Shown here: positions 9,999-23,620 of the stretch, piece after piece
How the letters are laid out: each line of letters starts with the position of its first letter
Numbering within the stretch: position 1 is the stretch's first letter
NCBI RefSeq assembly: GCF_014898055.3
Contig: NW_026555331.1
Location: 103,562,684-103,626,683 of the forward strand
DNA length: 64,000 nt
Reading direction: 5' to 3'
DNA from: Talpa occidentalis
Lineage: Eukaryota; Chordata; Mammalia; Eulipotyphla; Talpidae
Notes under the pieces: model-generated
Seen by the model: only the letters and a program-made list of their open reading frames with translations
Databases searched by the model: none
Told to the model about the DNA's origin: nothing
Program-made: the position numbers and the translations under genes

Positions 9999-12900
9999 GT
10001 ATGTCATCATGAATCCCAAAATAATCATGTACAATTGCTATTGATAACCAAGGGCCTTTGTCTGGCCTCCACCAATTAATCCCACACAAATTTTGAAAGA
10101 GCCAATAACTAGTTTCAAGCCAGGATCGTTTATTGTGGATCACACAATAAGAGAAGGGTGACAACTGCCCTGAGCACACTCTCAGCAGGGGGTCCTGGTT
10201 GTATGGGGTTGACCATGAAACCATAGCCAAGGTAGCAGGGAAGCAGGGTATTGGCTAACCAGGGTTTTTATACAAGAACCGGGGTACAGACCAGATGCAT
10301 GGGAGGGTGAGAGAATTCACCAGAGACAGAGTAGGGAACAGAACAAGCAGACTGACGAAATACACTGCTGAGGGGAGCAGTGGGCGAGACAGGAGAGGTC
10401 TGCTGCGCCATGTGCGACTCTCACCAGTCGGCCGAGATCGAACCGGCCCTGCAGAGGCTGTGGACAGCTTCACAGCGTGGCGCTCAACTGCCTGCGCCAC
10501 CAGAGGAGACCCAGGGTTTTGTGGTTTTTAACAGCAGGAAGGTAACAAACTGGGACCAGGGTTCCAGATACTCTGTCATACCTTGATGCACTGCCATTCA
10601 TACACCATAAATCTGTGGTGGAGACTGCAGAGCATTCCAGGGGAGGGCTAGTAAAAGAATAGAAACCCTGCCCTCCTGCCCCACTGCTCCTACTCTCTAG
10701 CACTGGTGCATTCTTGGCCTCAGTTTTGGTTTCAGTGACTGTTCCATCTCTCATTTCACTCCTACCCACTGTTTATAAAAGCATCTTCTTCCATGGCTCA
10801 GAATTCTCTCAGGGCTGCATCCCACCCTTTGCTTTGCATAGCCTTCCCTGACCTGCTTGCTTGTTGTTCTGCATCCTGGCCTCATACCTGCTCCCACCTC
10901 CACTAACAATCCAGGGAAGCCATCAGGCCCAGTGTTGCTGCTTGTTCCTCTCAAGTCTCTTGACTGGTTTCACGCAATTCCCTTCCCTAGTCTCAGTTCA
11001 CTTCACCCAAGTTTAAAGCCTTAAACAACCCATTTCAGAGACTTCTTCCAGAAACTTCTTTGCTAGATCTCATATCCTTTCTTTCAGCCCTATATTTGGG
11101 TTCAGGTTCTCCTCAGAAGTTCAGCCCACATCTATCCTTTAATGTTAGTTTGGGCACCCAGCTATTCAAAGGCAGTGTTTAAGGTTTTTTTTTTTTAGAC
11201 TATTTTTTAATTGGCCTATAACATGTACAGTAAAATAAAAAACTGTCCTAATCTTACATGAAAGCTTAGTGGATTTTTTCTTGCGTATCTACCTCTGTAA
11301 CCACCATTCAATTGAAGTATAAATGTTCGTAGCACCCCAGAGGGTCCCCTGTGTTTCTTTCAGTCAGTCCCTGAAGGTGGAGACCTCCCAGAAGCAACCC
11401 CAGGCAACACTAGGACCAGGTATACCACCCTCCCTCCCCAATTCTGAATCAAACAATTCTGGGGCCAAGCTGCTAACTCCAGGAAATACCTGTTCCAAAC
11501 AGCAAGTCCCCACAATAGTGCCCTCACTTCTGATGCCCCTTGCTGGTTTGAGGAGTCTCCAAATCATCCTCATTTTTGATGGTTCATGAGAAAGATTTAC
11601 AGAAATCACTGAAAGCTACTGGACTCATAGTTGTGGTTTATTTCAGGGAAAGGATACACATTAGAACCAGCCAAAGGAGGAGACGCGTAGGACAGAGTTG
11701 AGGAAGGTTCAAAAGTGAAACTTCTGATCATCTTCTCTTTATGGAGTTAGTCTCCTGGCATTAGTGTGTGATAATATGCACAGGGGAGCTCACCTGAGCC
11801 AGAGGTTTTATTGGAACTTTTTTTTTTTTAAGATGTATTTTTTATTTATACAATAGCTGGGGTAAAGGCCAGAGGCACGGGAGGGTGAGAGGATTCACCA
11901 GAGACAGAGTGGGGAGCAGATCAGGCAGACAGACTGAAAGCATTGCTGAGGCAAGCAGCGGGCATGACTGGAGAGGTCTGCCGTGCCATGTGGGAATCTC
12001 CCTGGCTGGCCGGGATCGAACCAGTGCTGCAGAGGCTGCGGACAGCTTCATAGCGCTGTGCTCAACCCTCTGTGCCTGCGGGGAGGCCCTGGAGCTCATT
12101 TGAATACTGTGTGTGAGATTGACCTTTGGGCCCCTGGTGATCGGGCTAAAATTTTCAGTTTCCAGTTCCTCCAGAGGAGGAACTGTGCCAGGGTTGTCCC
12201 AAGCCCTCATCAAATTCACACAGTAAAACTGTCCAATGATCAAAATCCCAGCAAACAAAGACATATTCCTGTCAGGCAGGACTTTCAGGGTCTTAGAAGG
12301 CACCTCCCAGTGGCTGAGAGCAGGGGCTGGAACTCCCTTTGGATAAGGTCATTCTTCACTACACACCTGCATCAGCCTGACTGCTGGGCAGACTTGGCCA
12401 AGGGAACAGGTTGTGCCCACTGCTGCAAGGCACGTTTTAAAGGTTGTTCTCTTGGGGGCGGAATATCCAACAAAAGCAATGAAGACTTTTTTCTAATTAG
12501 AACAAACTTTTATTTTGCTTGCTTGGTTTAATCACTTTGTTTTTATTATGATCTCATTTGAATTAATAAAAATTATACATGAGTTTTAACAAACTACATA
12601 AAGGAGCAATTTATTGACCTTGCAAAAGTCCTTTGTTATAAATACATACACAGCACGGGGCCTCCCTGGTGGTGCAGGGTGTTAAGATGCAACCTGTGAA
12701 GCTGTCTACAGCCACTGCAACACGAGTTTGATCCCCAGCCAGGGAGATGACCCACATGACACAGCAGACTTCTCCTGACTCGCACACTGCTCCCCTCAGC
12801 AGTGTATTTCAGTCAATCCTCCTGTTCTGTTCCCCACTCTGTCTCTAGCGATTCATCTCACTCCCTGCACTTCTGGCCTGTATCCCAGTTCTTGTATGCA

Positions 12901-15900
12901 TAAATAAATAAATCTTTTAAAAAAATAAATACATGCACAGCAGTATTATAGCATTAGGAAATTTTAAAGTAGAAAGTCATTCAAATGAAAAGAAAAAATA
13001 CTGCGTTTAGAAAAAAGGTATAATTAGTAGAAATTTACTTTAACCTCTATAGTAAGGAAGAGCTAACAAGAGCAGATTCTGGGTATACTGTAATATTCTA
13101 CTCTTGGTCACATGTCAGACCAACTTCTACATGTGGCCCTAATGTTCTGACTTTCAACCCATCACTCTTAAAGTCAAAGCTCCTAATTGTTTCTAAGGAT
13201 TTAGAAGAAGTTCTTAGGTTTCTAAAGCTCTGTGTGATCTGACCCAGCTTCTTTCTCCTGGCTCATCTCCTGCCTTTCCCCCAGCCAGGTATACTTCTCA
13301 CTCCTTAATTTGGAGCTTGTTTCAGAGTCTTGAATGAGTGCTGTCTGCACTCCGGGCCCCTGAGCTTCCACAGATGTTTTCCCCATGGCCTGGAATAATC
13401 TCTCTTCCGCAGCCTTTATGCCATGCTGAATGGCTCATTCGACCTTAACCTTCAGGCCTCAGCTTAAAAGTCAAGAAGAGGCTTTCTGAATATCTCAATT
13501 ATAATAGATATTTTTATCTCACCGCCTACCCCAACAGCACCGTATAGTCAGGGCCAGTTTGAAGTAGAGGAAGGTTTGGTTGTGCCCTTAAATATCCTAG
13601 TGACTGACTGTTGTTTAGTGGGAAATGATTCAGGTCAACTTAAGTGCCTATGTAAGGGCCAAATGCAGTATCACTGATTGTTCTAGACCAAGGGGGTGGT
13701 GTGTGTGTAAGTACTTTCCACTAGGTACACACAGCAGACTTTGCCATTTTATCATGAGGTTGGCATGTGAGTTGAGACCTATTTACTATCTTTGTTAAGA
13801 TTCAAATGACCTGGGAGTGACATCTTGGTTGCATCAAACTGGTAGTGCCAGCCTAGAAGTTTGGTAATTCTTTCTTTCTTTCTTTTTTTTTAAGATCAGG
13901 GGGTAGGAAATCAAATGCAGTTTCTCTTGTTAAAATAGCTTTATTACTATAATAAATCTGGAGAGAGGAGAACAGGGAGTGAGAGTCTCCCTTGTTAGTT
14001 AAACATGTTCCATTTGCACATTGGTTTGAATTCCCAGGAGAGCAGTATCCACGCTGATGGATCTTCCCCATAAAAAGGCCTTGGCATTGGGCCATTGTAA
14101 AATGAAAATGAATTCAGATTCATTCATGCATGCAACTTTAATTTACAATTAAAATATTATGGTTACATATTTTAATAAGAATAATTAGATGGGCCCAACT
14201 GAATCAACTCTTCTGTTTAATGAGACAGAACCCAGACTCCTAATGAAAAAGCAGGTGGCTGTAACAGGAAACACATTTTAGTCAGTGTCCTCTGTGGAGT
14301 CAGGCATTTTTTTGCTCTTTTTACATTCTAATAGGCTAGCGACCACTTTGATTTTTCTGCATTACTAAGGAGTCTTGCCTTTAACCCCTTTGAACTCATT
14401 TCTGAAGATGTGTGAATACACAGTTAACTCCTGCTGGACAGAAAATTACACAGAACACAGTATTCTAGCCCCTCCATGAAACTGTTCCTCTGCTCAGAGC
14501 TCACTTGATGTAAATGGGACAGTCCCTACCAATTTTATGTGACTTGAAAGGTAAAACTCCTTTTGTGTGTCTGGTGGAGTATTAGGGGGGTGGGGAGGTA
14601 AATATCCCCTTCTCTCCTGGATCATGATCATCAAATTCTATTGTTAGAGATGGCCATATCTAGGATAGGAGATTCTTCACCCTTCAAAATGTACATACTC
14701 CATAGTGGATATAATAGCAACCTCCAGTTCTTGACCCTTCAGTGATCATAAAGCCATCAGCACTGTGACAGGGAAAGCCTGGAGTGTAGAGGCCAAGTCT
14801 CAGGGGTGTTCAAGGTGCCCCAAGAACCCTGTGCTGAGGGAGGGGCTGGGGCCCCAAGGGAGAGATGGGGAAGGATAGGCTGCTGTTTTGCATCTGTTGC
14901 CTCTAAGCTTTACATTTACATGTTCAAGAGACCTGGTCAGACTAATGGTAGGTAGTACTTGGACTTGTTCTTGGGATAGCATGGTTTTGATACTGGGAAA
15001 ATGATTGAAAACTGGCTGGGCTGGAACCAATGCATATCATTAAAGAATATCCCATGCTGGGCCTTTGAAGGGGGGAGCTAGGGGATAAGACAAAACACTC
15101 TCCCACTCCCCAAAATCTAGATGTTTTCCCTTCCTTCTTTCCTTTTCTTAGTCTCTGACTGTTATGCCCAGTTATTACATTTTCCTATTTAAACATAGTT
15201 TTGTCTGAACCAGTCCCAAATTAAGATTCCCTCCCTCATTTTTTTTTCCTTCCAGAGTTTAAAGGAATTGTTCATTTCAGAACATTTTTGGAAAAGTGTA
15301 AGGGAAAAAATAGACTTTGGGCTATTTCTTTCCAGTCTTCTATACATATGTATATATCATTTTTAGAAAAATTGAGATCATATAAAATTTATAGTTTAAT
15401 ATCTCACGTTCTTCTAGCTTAGTATTCTAACACATTTCAAGTAATACTTTGTCAGACATGATTAAATTAAAAGAGGCTTCCAAATAGAAAGATAAGAATT
15501 AGTAAACATAAGTCTATCTTGACATTTGTTAAGAAATGAAAAAAAGAGTAACTTCATAGTGAAGAAATCTGATAGATATCATCTGTAGGTAGTGATCAAA
15601 ATCAACAGCAGCAGTGAGATGTCATAGTGATAGTGCATGCCCTTGATGGGACGTGATAAGAATGGCACTGTGGCCTCTGTGGTCCTTCTCCCTGAACACG
15701 TTACCCTGCTGTAATTGTGAGAATGACTTCAGACAAACCCTAGCTGAAGAACATTCTACAAAATGCCTACCCAGTACTCCTCAAAAATGTCAAGATCATC
15801 AAAACAAAGCTGAGAAACTTGTTAGAGTCAAGAAGACAAAGAGAACACCATCGTTAAGATAATGCAATACCCTGGATGGGATCCTGAAACAGAAAGAGGA

Positions 15901-18900
15901 CCTTAGATTGAAACCAAGGAAATATGACTAAAATGTAGACTTTAGTTAATAACATCAGTATTGGTTCATTAATTGTGACATATGTACTGTACTAATATGA
16001 AATGTTAACAGGGTGGGACATGTGAGTATTCTCTCCCATCTTCACAATTTCTCTGTATATCTAAAACAGTTCTAAAATAAAAAACATTTACAACAAGTAA
16101 CATTGAATTATATATGCTCACATACAAAGATTTCTAAAAGACTGTGCAGTGAATAAAGCAAAAGATGCAAATAGTATTTATATTATGCTCCCATTTGTGT
16201 TAAAATGATGTGTGCATCGCTTATGCATAAAATGTATAATATACATGACAGTCCTGGATAAGTGGGTAAGAAACTGGTAATCAGGCAGGGAGGGGACTTC
16301 ATTTTCTTGGTGTACTCCTTTACATTTAAAATTTTGCCTTTCTCTCTTTAGAACGTATTTTAATATTTTTATAGCAATGAAAACAATCTTACATTTTAAA
16401 TATAGATAAGTATTGGGATATCATTATTTTCATGGTGTCAGTATATGTTACACATAAATGGTAAACGTTTTCAGAATTAGGTTTCTGACTTACTTTCACT
16501 TTCAAGCACCATAATTGCTCCTTTTCATAAAATACTTTCTTCATTCCTCTCCTCTCCTCTCCTCCTCCTTTCTTTTACTTTTCCTGGTTTTACTTTTTAT
16601 CATGAAATTTTTAAGTCATGAAAATAAAGTTATGAGCCTCCATGTAATCTCTTACCCAGCTTCAGCAAATATTCGCTCATGACCAGGCTGTCTCCCCACC
16701 CCACCCCCACTTCCTCCTGTTACCACACAGTGAATTATTTTAAAGGAAATCCTAAACATTGTGTAATCTCATCTGTAAATATTTCAGTATACATTTCCAA
16801 CAAATGACACTTTTTAGAAACAAACACATCTTCACACCTTAAATAATTAACATGAATTTTTTCAGACCATTAACTATTCAATGTTCAAGTTTCCCTGGTT
16901 ATTTTGAAAAAAAAAAATTTTATAGTAGTAGTTCCAGTTGTGAACCAGATAAACACCACTTTTGGCATTATATTACTGAAAGTCTTAGTCTGCCTTTCTC
17001 TCCCTTTTGCAATTTATTTGTTGAAGAAACTATTTCTTTTGTCCCATAGAGGTTTTAACATTCTAGATTTTGCTGAGTATGTCCTATGGTATAGTTTAAC
17101 GCAGGTTGACAGTTACTTTTTGTTGCAAGAGATGAGTGTTTTCCCCCATACCTTTTCTGGTGTATTATAAGACTCAAAAAGGAAACTCTCCTTAATTTTG
17201 GGTGCTAATGGTATAAAGAAACTTGCAACATCATAAGCTTTTTTAAGTCACGTAAAAGTCATGTAGCTGAATCTCATCTATCCCTAGAAAGTAGTAAAAA
17301 CTTTCTTAAAAACTGTCATTCAAAACAACAAGAGTATGGCATTTAAACACCTCCCACTAATAAAGTGGGAAATAACATTCCTCACAGTATGTCTTTTAGC
17401 TAATTTGTCATAACTATTATTAGGAAATAAAGGAAAGTTACTTGATACATTCCTTCTGCATTTCAAATTAGTCAATTGTAAAATGATAGCGTGTAAAACT
17501 GGCTAACTTTTAGTTTGAGAGTGTTCTGTCGGAGTCTTGAAAAGAACCTTGGTGAATAAGACTTTGGTTAAATTCTGTAATCATTAGTTGCGTAGAACAG
17601 TGCTTACCACAGAGCCTATACTAATTGACTGAATGAATGATGAATGATTGAAACTTTGCTTTGGGATAGGAAAAAATAATACCCTGAGAAAGTGAGTACA
17701 AAATGAAACATGTTTTCATTTTTGTGATAGAAAATTCTTATCAAGGCTATGAAAAATTAATACACCTAGAAATTCTACTTTATAGCCTTTGTTTCTACTT
17801 GTCTTTTAAAAATTAACATGTCGTTATATCTACCAGAAAGATTAAATCTAGACTGTGAGAAAATGAAAAGGAAATACAGCTATCACAATCACTAAAATGA
17901 AAAACAGTGATAATCCCACTAGAAGCTGATAGATGTGTATGGGTCTCTCAATGTGGTGTTGATTTGCATTTCCCTCATGGCTAATGATGTTGAACATCTT
18001 TTCATAAGCTTGCTTGCCATTTGTACGCCCTCTTTGGTGAAATGTTTCTTTGTATGTTTTTTCTTTTTCCTAATTGAATTCTTGGTTTTTTAAATGTCGA
18101 GTTTTGAGGGTTCTCTACGTATTCTAGATACAAATCCTTTGAGGGATGTTTACTTTGCCAGTATTTTCTTTCAGTCTGTAATTTGTCTTTTCAGCTTCTT
18201 CACAGGGTCTTTTGAAAAGCACAGGATGTTAGTTTTGGTGAGGGCCAGTTCATCACCTTTCCTTAGGTGATTGTCCTTTTGGTATCACGTTGAAGAACTC
18301 TTCATCTAGTTCTAGTTCTAAGTCCCAAAGATTTTCTCCAACTATATTTATTTTTTTTCCCCAAAAACTTTATATCTAGATCTGGATTTACATCTAGATT
18401 TATGATCCATTTTGAGTTAGTTTTTGTATAAGGTACAAGGTGTAGGTCAAGGTTCTTTTGATCTGTGCATATCCACTTGCTTCCGAACCACTTGTTGAAA
18501 GGTTATCTCACCTCCATTGAATTGTTTTTATACTCTTGTCAAAAATCAGATGGGCATATTTGTGTAGGTTTTCTGTTCTGTTCTGTTCTATTCTCTGGGT
18601 TTTCTATTCTGTTCCATTGATCTGTGTGTCTGTCCCTCCGGCAGTACCACACTATCTTAGTTAATGTTACTATATAGTAAAAACCCTTAACATCAGGAAA
18701 AGATATCCCTCTTACTTTTCATAATGGTTTTGGCTATTTTGGCTGTTTTCTATGTAGATGTCTGCTAGCTCATCTGTTTTTTTGTTTTTTTGTTTTTAAT
18801 ATTTATTTATTTGTTTATACAAGCACTGGGTACAGTCAGAAGCACGGGAGGGTGAGAGAATTCACCAGAGCCAGAGGGGGAGCAGAACAGGCAGACTGAC

Positions 18901-21900
18901 GAAATACACTGCTGAGGGGAGCAGCAGGTGGCAGGAGAGGTCTGCGCGCCATGTGGGACCCTCGCTGGTGGCCAGGGATTGAACCGGCACTGTAGAGGCT
19001 GCGGGTAGCTTGGCAGCCCAGCGCTCAACCGCTGCGCCACCAGGGGAGGCCCTAGCTCATCTGTTTGTTCAAAAAATCTTGCTGGGATTTTACAGGAATT
19101 GCATTAAACCTATAAATCAATTTGGGGAGAATTTATCTTCCTGTGTTGACCCTTCTAGTCCACAGTATAGGCATATACTTATATAGACACATATAAAGAA
19201 GTATGTTCTTTGATTTCTTCAATAGGATCCTATAATTTTCAGTATACAGAACCTATATGTCCTTTGCTTTTTAATCTTCTTTGTAATCATTTGGTTAATT
19301 AACTTGCAAACAGTTCATGAGCACTTACTCTGTCCTAGTGCTGTGCTGCTAGTGCTAGAAATGTAAATGTGAAATACAAAGCCTTTGGCAAGGTAGGCAG
19401 GACAGAGTTTTAGAAGCACTTACTGTTTGAACTGATATTTTAGCTGGTAGCCAGGAAGATACATTTTCTTCTCCAAAATAATGGAATTTTAGTAGAACTG
19501 GAAATTGCCTGAGGTTATTTCTAAAAGAAGCACTGGAGATGTTTGAGAGCACAGGGTTTGGAACAAAGTTGGACCTCAGTTTGAAGCCTAGCCCAGCCTC
19601 AATGGCCATTTGACTCTGGCCCATTGGCTTAAGCATTTTAGAAGTTTTATTTTTTTATCTGTAAAATGGGTTGCTGATATTACTGACCTCTTAGGATTGT
19701 TGTAAACATTAAAGGAAGTCATGTATTAACATGTATCACAGTGCCTGGCATGTCAGTGCCCTGTGCATTATAGCTGTTGTTATTACTTTCATCTCATACC
19801 AAGGCTAAGGAAAAAAAAGACAAGGTAGGTGGATAAATGTATAAAGGTTGAACCTGGACTGGAAGTGGGGAAACAAGATACACTGAAATCAGAGTGATTA
19901 TTATAAGAGACACAGGAATGAGATTGCAGAGTCTAGCAGTCTCTCTTTTTCCAGAAGCCTGTTTTCACGTGGAGAACAGTAGGGATCAGTTAGTGTAAAT
20001 TTTTAATTCTACTCTGCCTGGTTTCTTCCTTCCTAGTAGATATAGTCATTAGGTCCAAGAAGTCATTAAAGTGTTTAATAAGGTTATTAAATTGACTAAC
20101 TGCTGCTGCTAAGGCAATTTTCATAGGAAATCCATATGATTCTAGGTATGGGACTCGGAGCTGTCCTCTGTGGCTGACAGGCTGTCAACATTCCTTTGAA
20201 GGATGGCAGGCAGCATCGTGAGGGATGCATCTAATTAAGAGATTATAGGTGAACCTTGGCTTCCTGGTGGTGCTGTTCATAGCTGGAAGTATGGTGAACT
20301 TCACTAATTCCTTCTAATTGCAAGGTGGGGGAGGGGTGGCCCATCTGAATTATAGAATATTTTAAGATAAATGTACATTTATTACTTTCAATTACATATT
20401 TTAACCCCAAGTAGGCTAACAAATTGTTGTCTGGAACTAGTCTTAGGGGACTAGTTACTTCTTAAGTTACTGAAGCTATCGGAATGATTTTCAATTATTT
20501 CCGTGTAAATAGATGCTTCTGGAGTTCTTTAGGCTGCCCAAAAACCTTCTGTTCTCATAGACCTTAAGCACTGCCCTTGTAGCCTTATGCTATTAATTAT
20601 GCACACCCTTACAGGAAGGGGTTTGTTAAGTTAAGATAAACTTTAAACCAGCTACTAACTAACTTAACATTAATTCATGGAGACCAAGAACCCAAGTGGA
20701 TGAAGTTTTTATTTCAACTGAAGTTTGATCTCATCCCCCCCCCCCAGGGAATTAATTAATTCCTACGGATATTCATTTGTTCATTAAGTAATATTAATGA
20801 AATGCATTGGACTTGTCACACCCTCATCTAAGCCATCCTAAAGGAGCTTAGCATCTGGTCAAAGAGGCCTAAGCAGTGAGATGAAGTGAGGAGGGACTCT
20901 CACCAAGATCTCAGAGACATTAGTGACTTGGGGGATGGTCAACTTTGTCAGACCGGGTGAATCTGAGCATTTCCAGAGAGATTCCAGAATTACCACAGAC
21001 TGAGATGTGTTTTGAAATGAATTAGAATTAGCCAAAAAAAAAAAAAAAAGATGGCGGAAAAAGCAGAAACTGGGGGAGGGGCAGCAGTCTAGGCAGAGAG
21101 AACAGCATGTTCAAAAGCTTGGTGGTATGAAAGGCATGTTTGTGCCCTTGGAGATGATAGAGTGAAAATCATGAAAAGCTATCTTGTGCTCACTAAGGAA
21201 CTTGATCTTGAAGGGGCAAGTGTTACAGGATTTCAGGGAAATGACATCATCAAATGGGTGCTGTGGAACCATTTTTGAATTAGTGTGGGAGATGAATTGG
21301 CTGTGAGCCCAGAGATCAATTAACAGTTCTTGACTTAATGTTGGACAAGTGGTTCTTGAACCAAGGCAGAGAGTAGAGAGATTGGAGTTGTGGGTGGCTC
21401 AAAGGAGGGTAAATCTGAAGGCTTGGTCAGCGTGGATTGGGAGATGAATCCAAGGAAAAGTCTGGGGTACCTGGGTTTCTGGCTGTTTGTTGGGGAGCAG
21501 AATGACATGGAAAGGATGTGGACTCTGGGATTGAGAGATTTCCAAGTGGAGCATGCCAGGAAAGGGGCTGGATCCATGGAGAGACGCCTGGACTGGGATG
21601 GAGATAGGCTCATCAGCTTATGCCGGGTGCTTGGGGCCACATGTTTGGGCGAAGTCGCTTCTGGAATTGCAGCAACAGCAGGGTGGCTCTCAGACTGCTG
21701 CAACATTTAAGAGAATGAGAAGAAAGAAGATTTGCTATCCATGAAAGAATAGTTTAACACTCCAGCCAAGTTAAACTTTTTCAGGATGAAAAATATTTGG
21801 TCTTAACACCATAGTTAATTTTGACTTTGCCTTTATTTATTTATTTATTTTTTTTTATAGAGGCATGTTTTATTTTATTTATTTATTTGTTTGTTTGTTT

Positions 21901-23567
21901 GTTTTGTTTATACATGCACTGGGTACAGTCAGAAGCGCGGGAGGGTGAGAGAATTCACCAGAGCCAGAGCCGGGAGCAGAGCAGGCAGAAGGACCGAAGT
22001 ACACTGCTGAGGGGAGCAGCGGGCGGCAGGAGAGGTCTGCGCGCCATGTGGGACCCTCCTCTGGTGGCCAGAGCAGCCGGGGATCGAACTGGCGCCACAG
22101 AGGCCGCGGGCAGCTTCGCAACCCAGCGCTCAACCGCTGCGCCACCGGGGAGGCCCTGACTTTGCCTTTAACATACATTGCTACTGGTTTCTTAAATTAA
22201 TAATTTTTACCTTAAGAAAAGTTATTCAGTTGGTTTAGCTTTTCTTCATTTCTTACTGCCAGTGTTTGTGAGGACACCTCAGTGCTTTGGGTTTGTAAGT
22301 TCTTGCCTTATTTATTTATTTATCTTTCTATGGTGACCTGGCGCCTTTTTTCTTTTAAACATTGAAGTATAATTGACATATAACTTTTCAGGTGTACAGC
22401 ATGATTCAGGATTTGTATACATTGTAAAATGATCTCCACAGTAAATCTAGTTAACATCTCTCACCACATAAAAGTTATAAATTTTTTTCTCGAGAATTTT
22501 TTAAATCTACTCTTAGCATCTTTCAAACATAAAATAAGGTTTTACTAGCTATAGTTGGCATGCTGTGCATTACATACCCATAACTTATTTATTTTAAAGC
22601 TGAGCATATATACCTTTTAATCCTCTCCACTTGTTTTGCCCACTCCCCCTCACCCCCTCCTTTGGGCAGCCGCCAATCTCCTCTCTGTATCTGTGAGCTT
22701 GGATTTTGGTATTTTGTTTTGTTTTGTTTTTTTGAGATGAGATAGATTGGACAGGAATTATTCCCATTTTCTAGATATGGAAACAGAGGTCCAATGAGTA
22801 AATTCATAGTAGAGGAAGTCGGTGTACTGGAATTTACCTCTAGTCTTGTGAGAATGAATAATTCAGTGTACTAGCCATGAAAGGGGACCTTACTCCAAGT
22901 TTATATGTTAATCATTGAGCAGTAGCAGACAAAGAGGGAAAAAAGTCCTGATTTTGTTCCAGATGTCTGTCGTTACTACCATCTTCAATTAATAACATAC
23001 TGAGTGACCAGGGTGTGTGTGACATTATAGTAACTAGACTTTATAGTTTTAGCTCAGAAACCACTTTTTTTTAATCACAAGTTTGTAGCAAATTGTCATA
23101 TGTGTTTCTTTTGTCTTTTCATTTTTGTTTATTCTGTGTAGTGGCCCACTATTTTAGTAATAGGTCAATATGGAACACTGAGCTGTTGGAAATAATTCCC
23201 CTTTTGGGTTATTCACGAACTTCTGACTCTCTGGTGGAAAAGTGGAGCTGCCAGCACCCTGTGAAGGGATGTGGTGACATGTGTCCTGATGACCAGGAGT
23301 CTCTCCTGCAGGCTGGCTTAAGTGGGGGCAGGGTAGTCTGGTTAGCTCTTGTCAGCACTTGACCTTGCTCAAAGTTACAGGCCGGGCTGACATCTATATT
23401 AGGCACAGTGTCTGGGGCCCATACTGCTTTTAGGGGCTCATGAAACTGTTTTAGTTTCTTTTAAAATCAGAGGAATAAAATGAACTCCTAGGTCAAAGAG
23501 AAGGTTTTAATATGTAATATTAGTATATTCGTCTTTATGTGCATATGATTGTAAAGTATGATTTAAA

Positions 23568-23620
<53 letters not shown>

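Noticed and set aside
23571..23618. Cysteine/valine-rich small protein
   Set aside because: Translation of a GT microsatellite.
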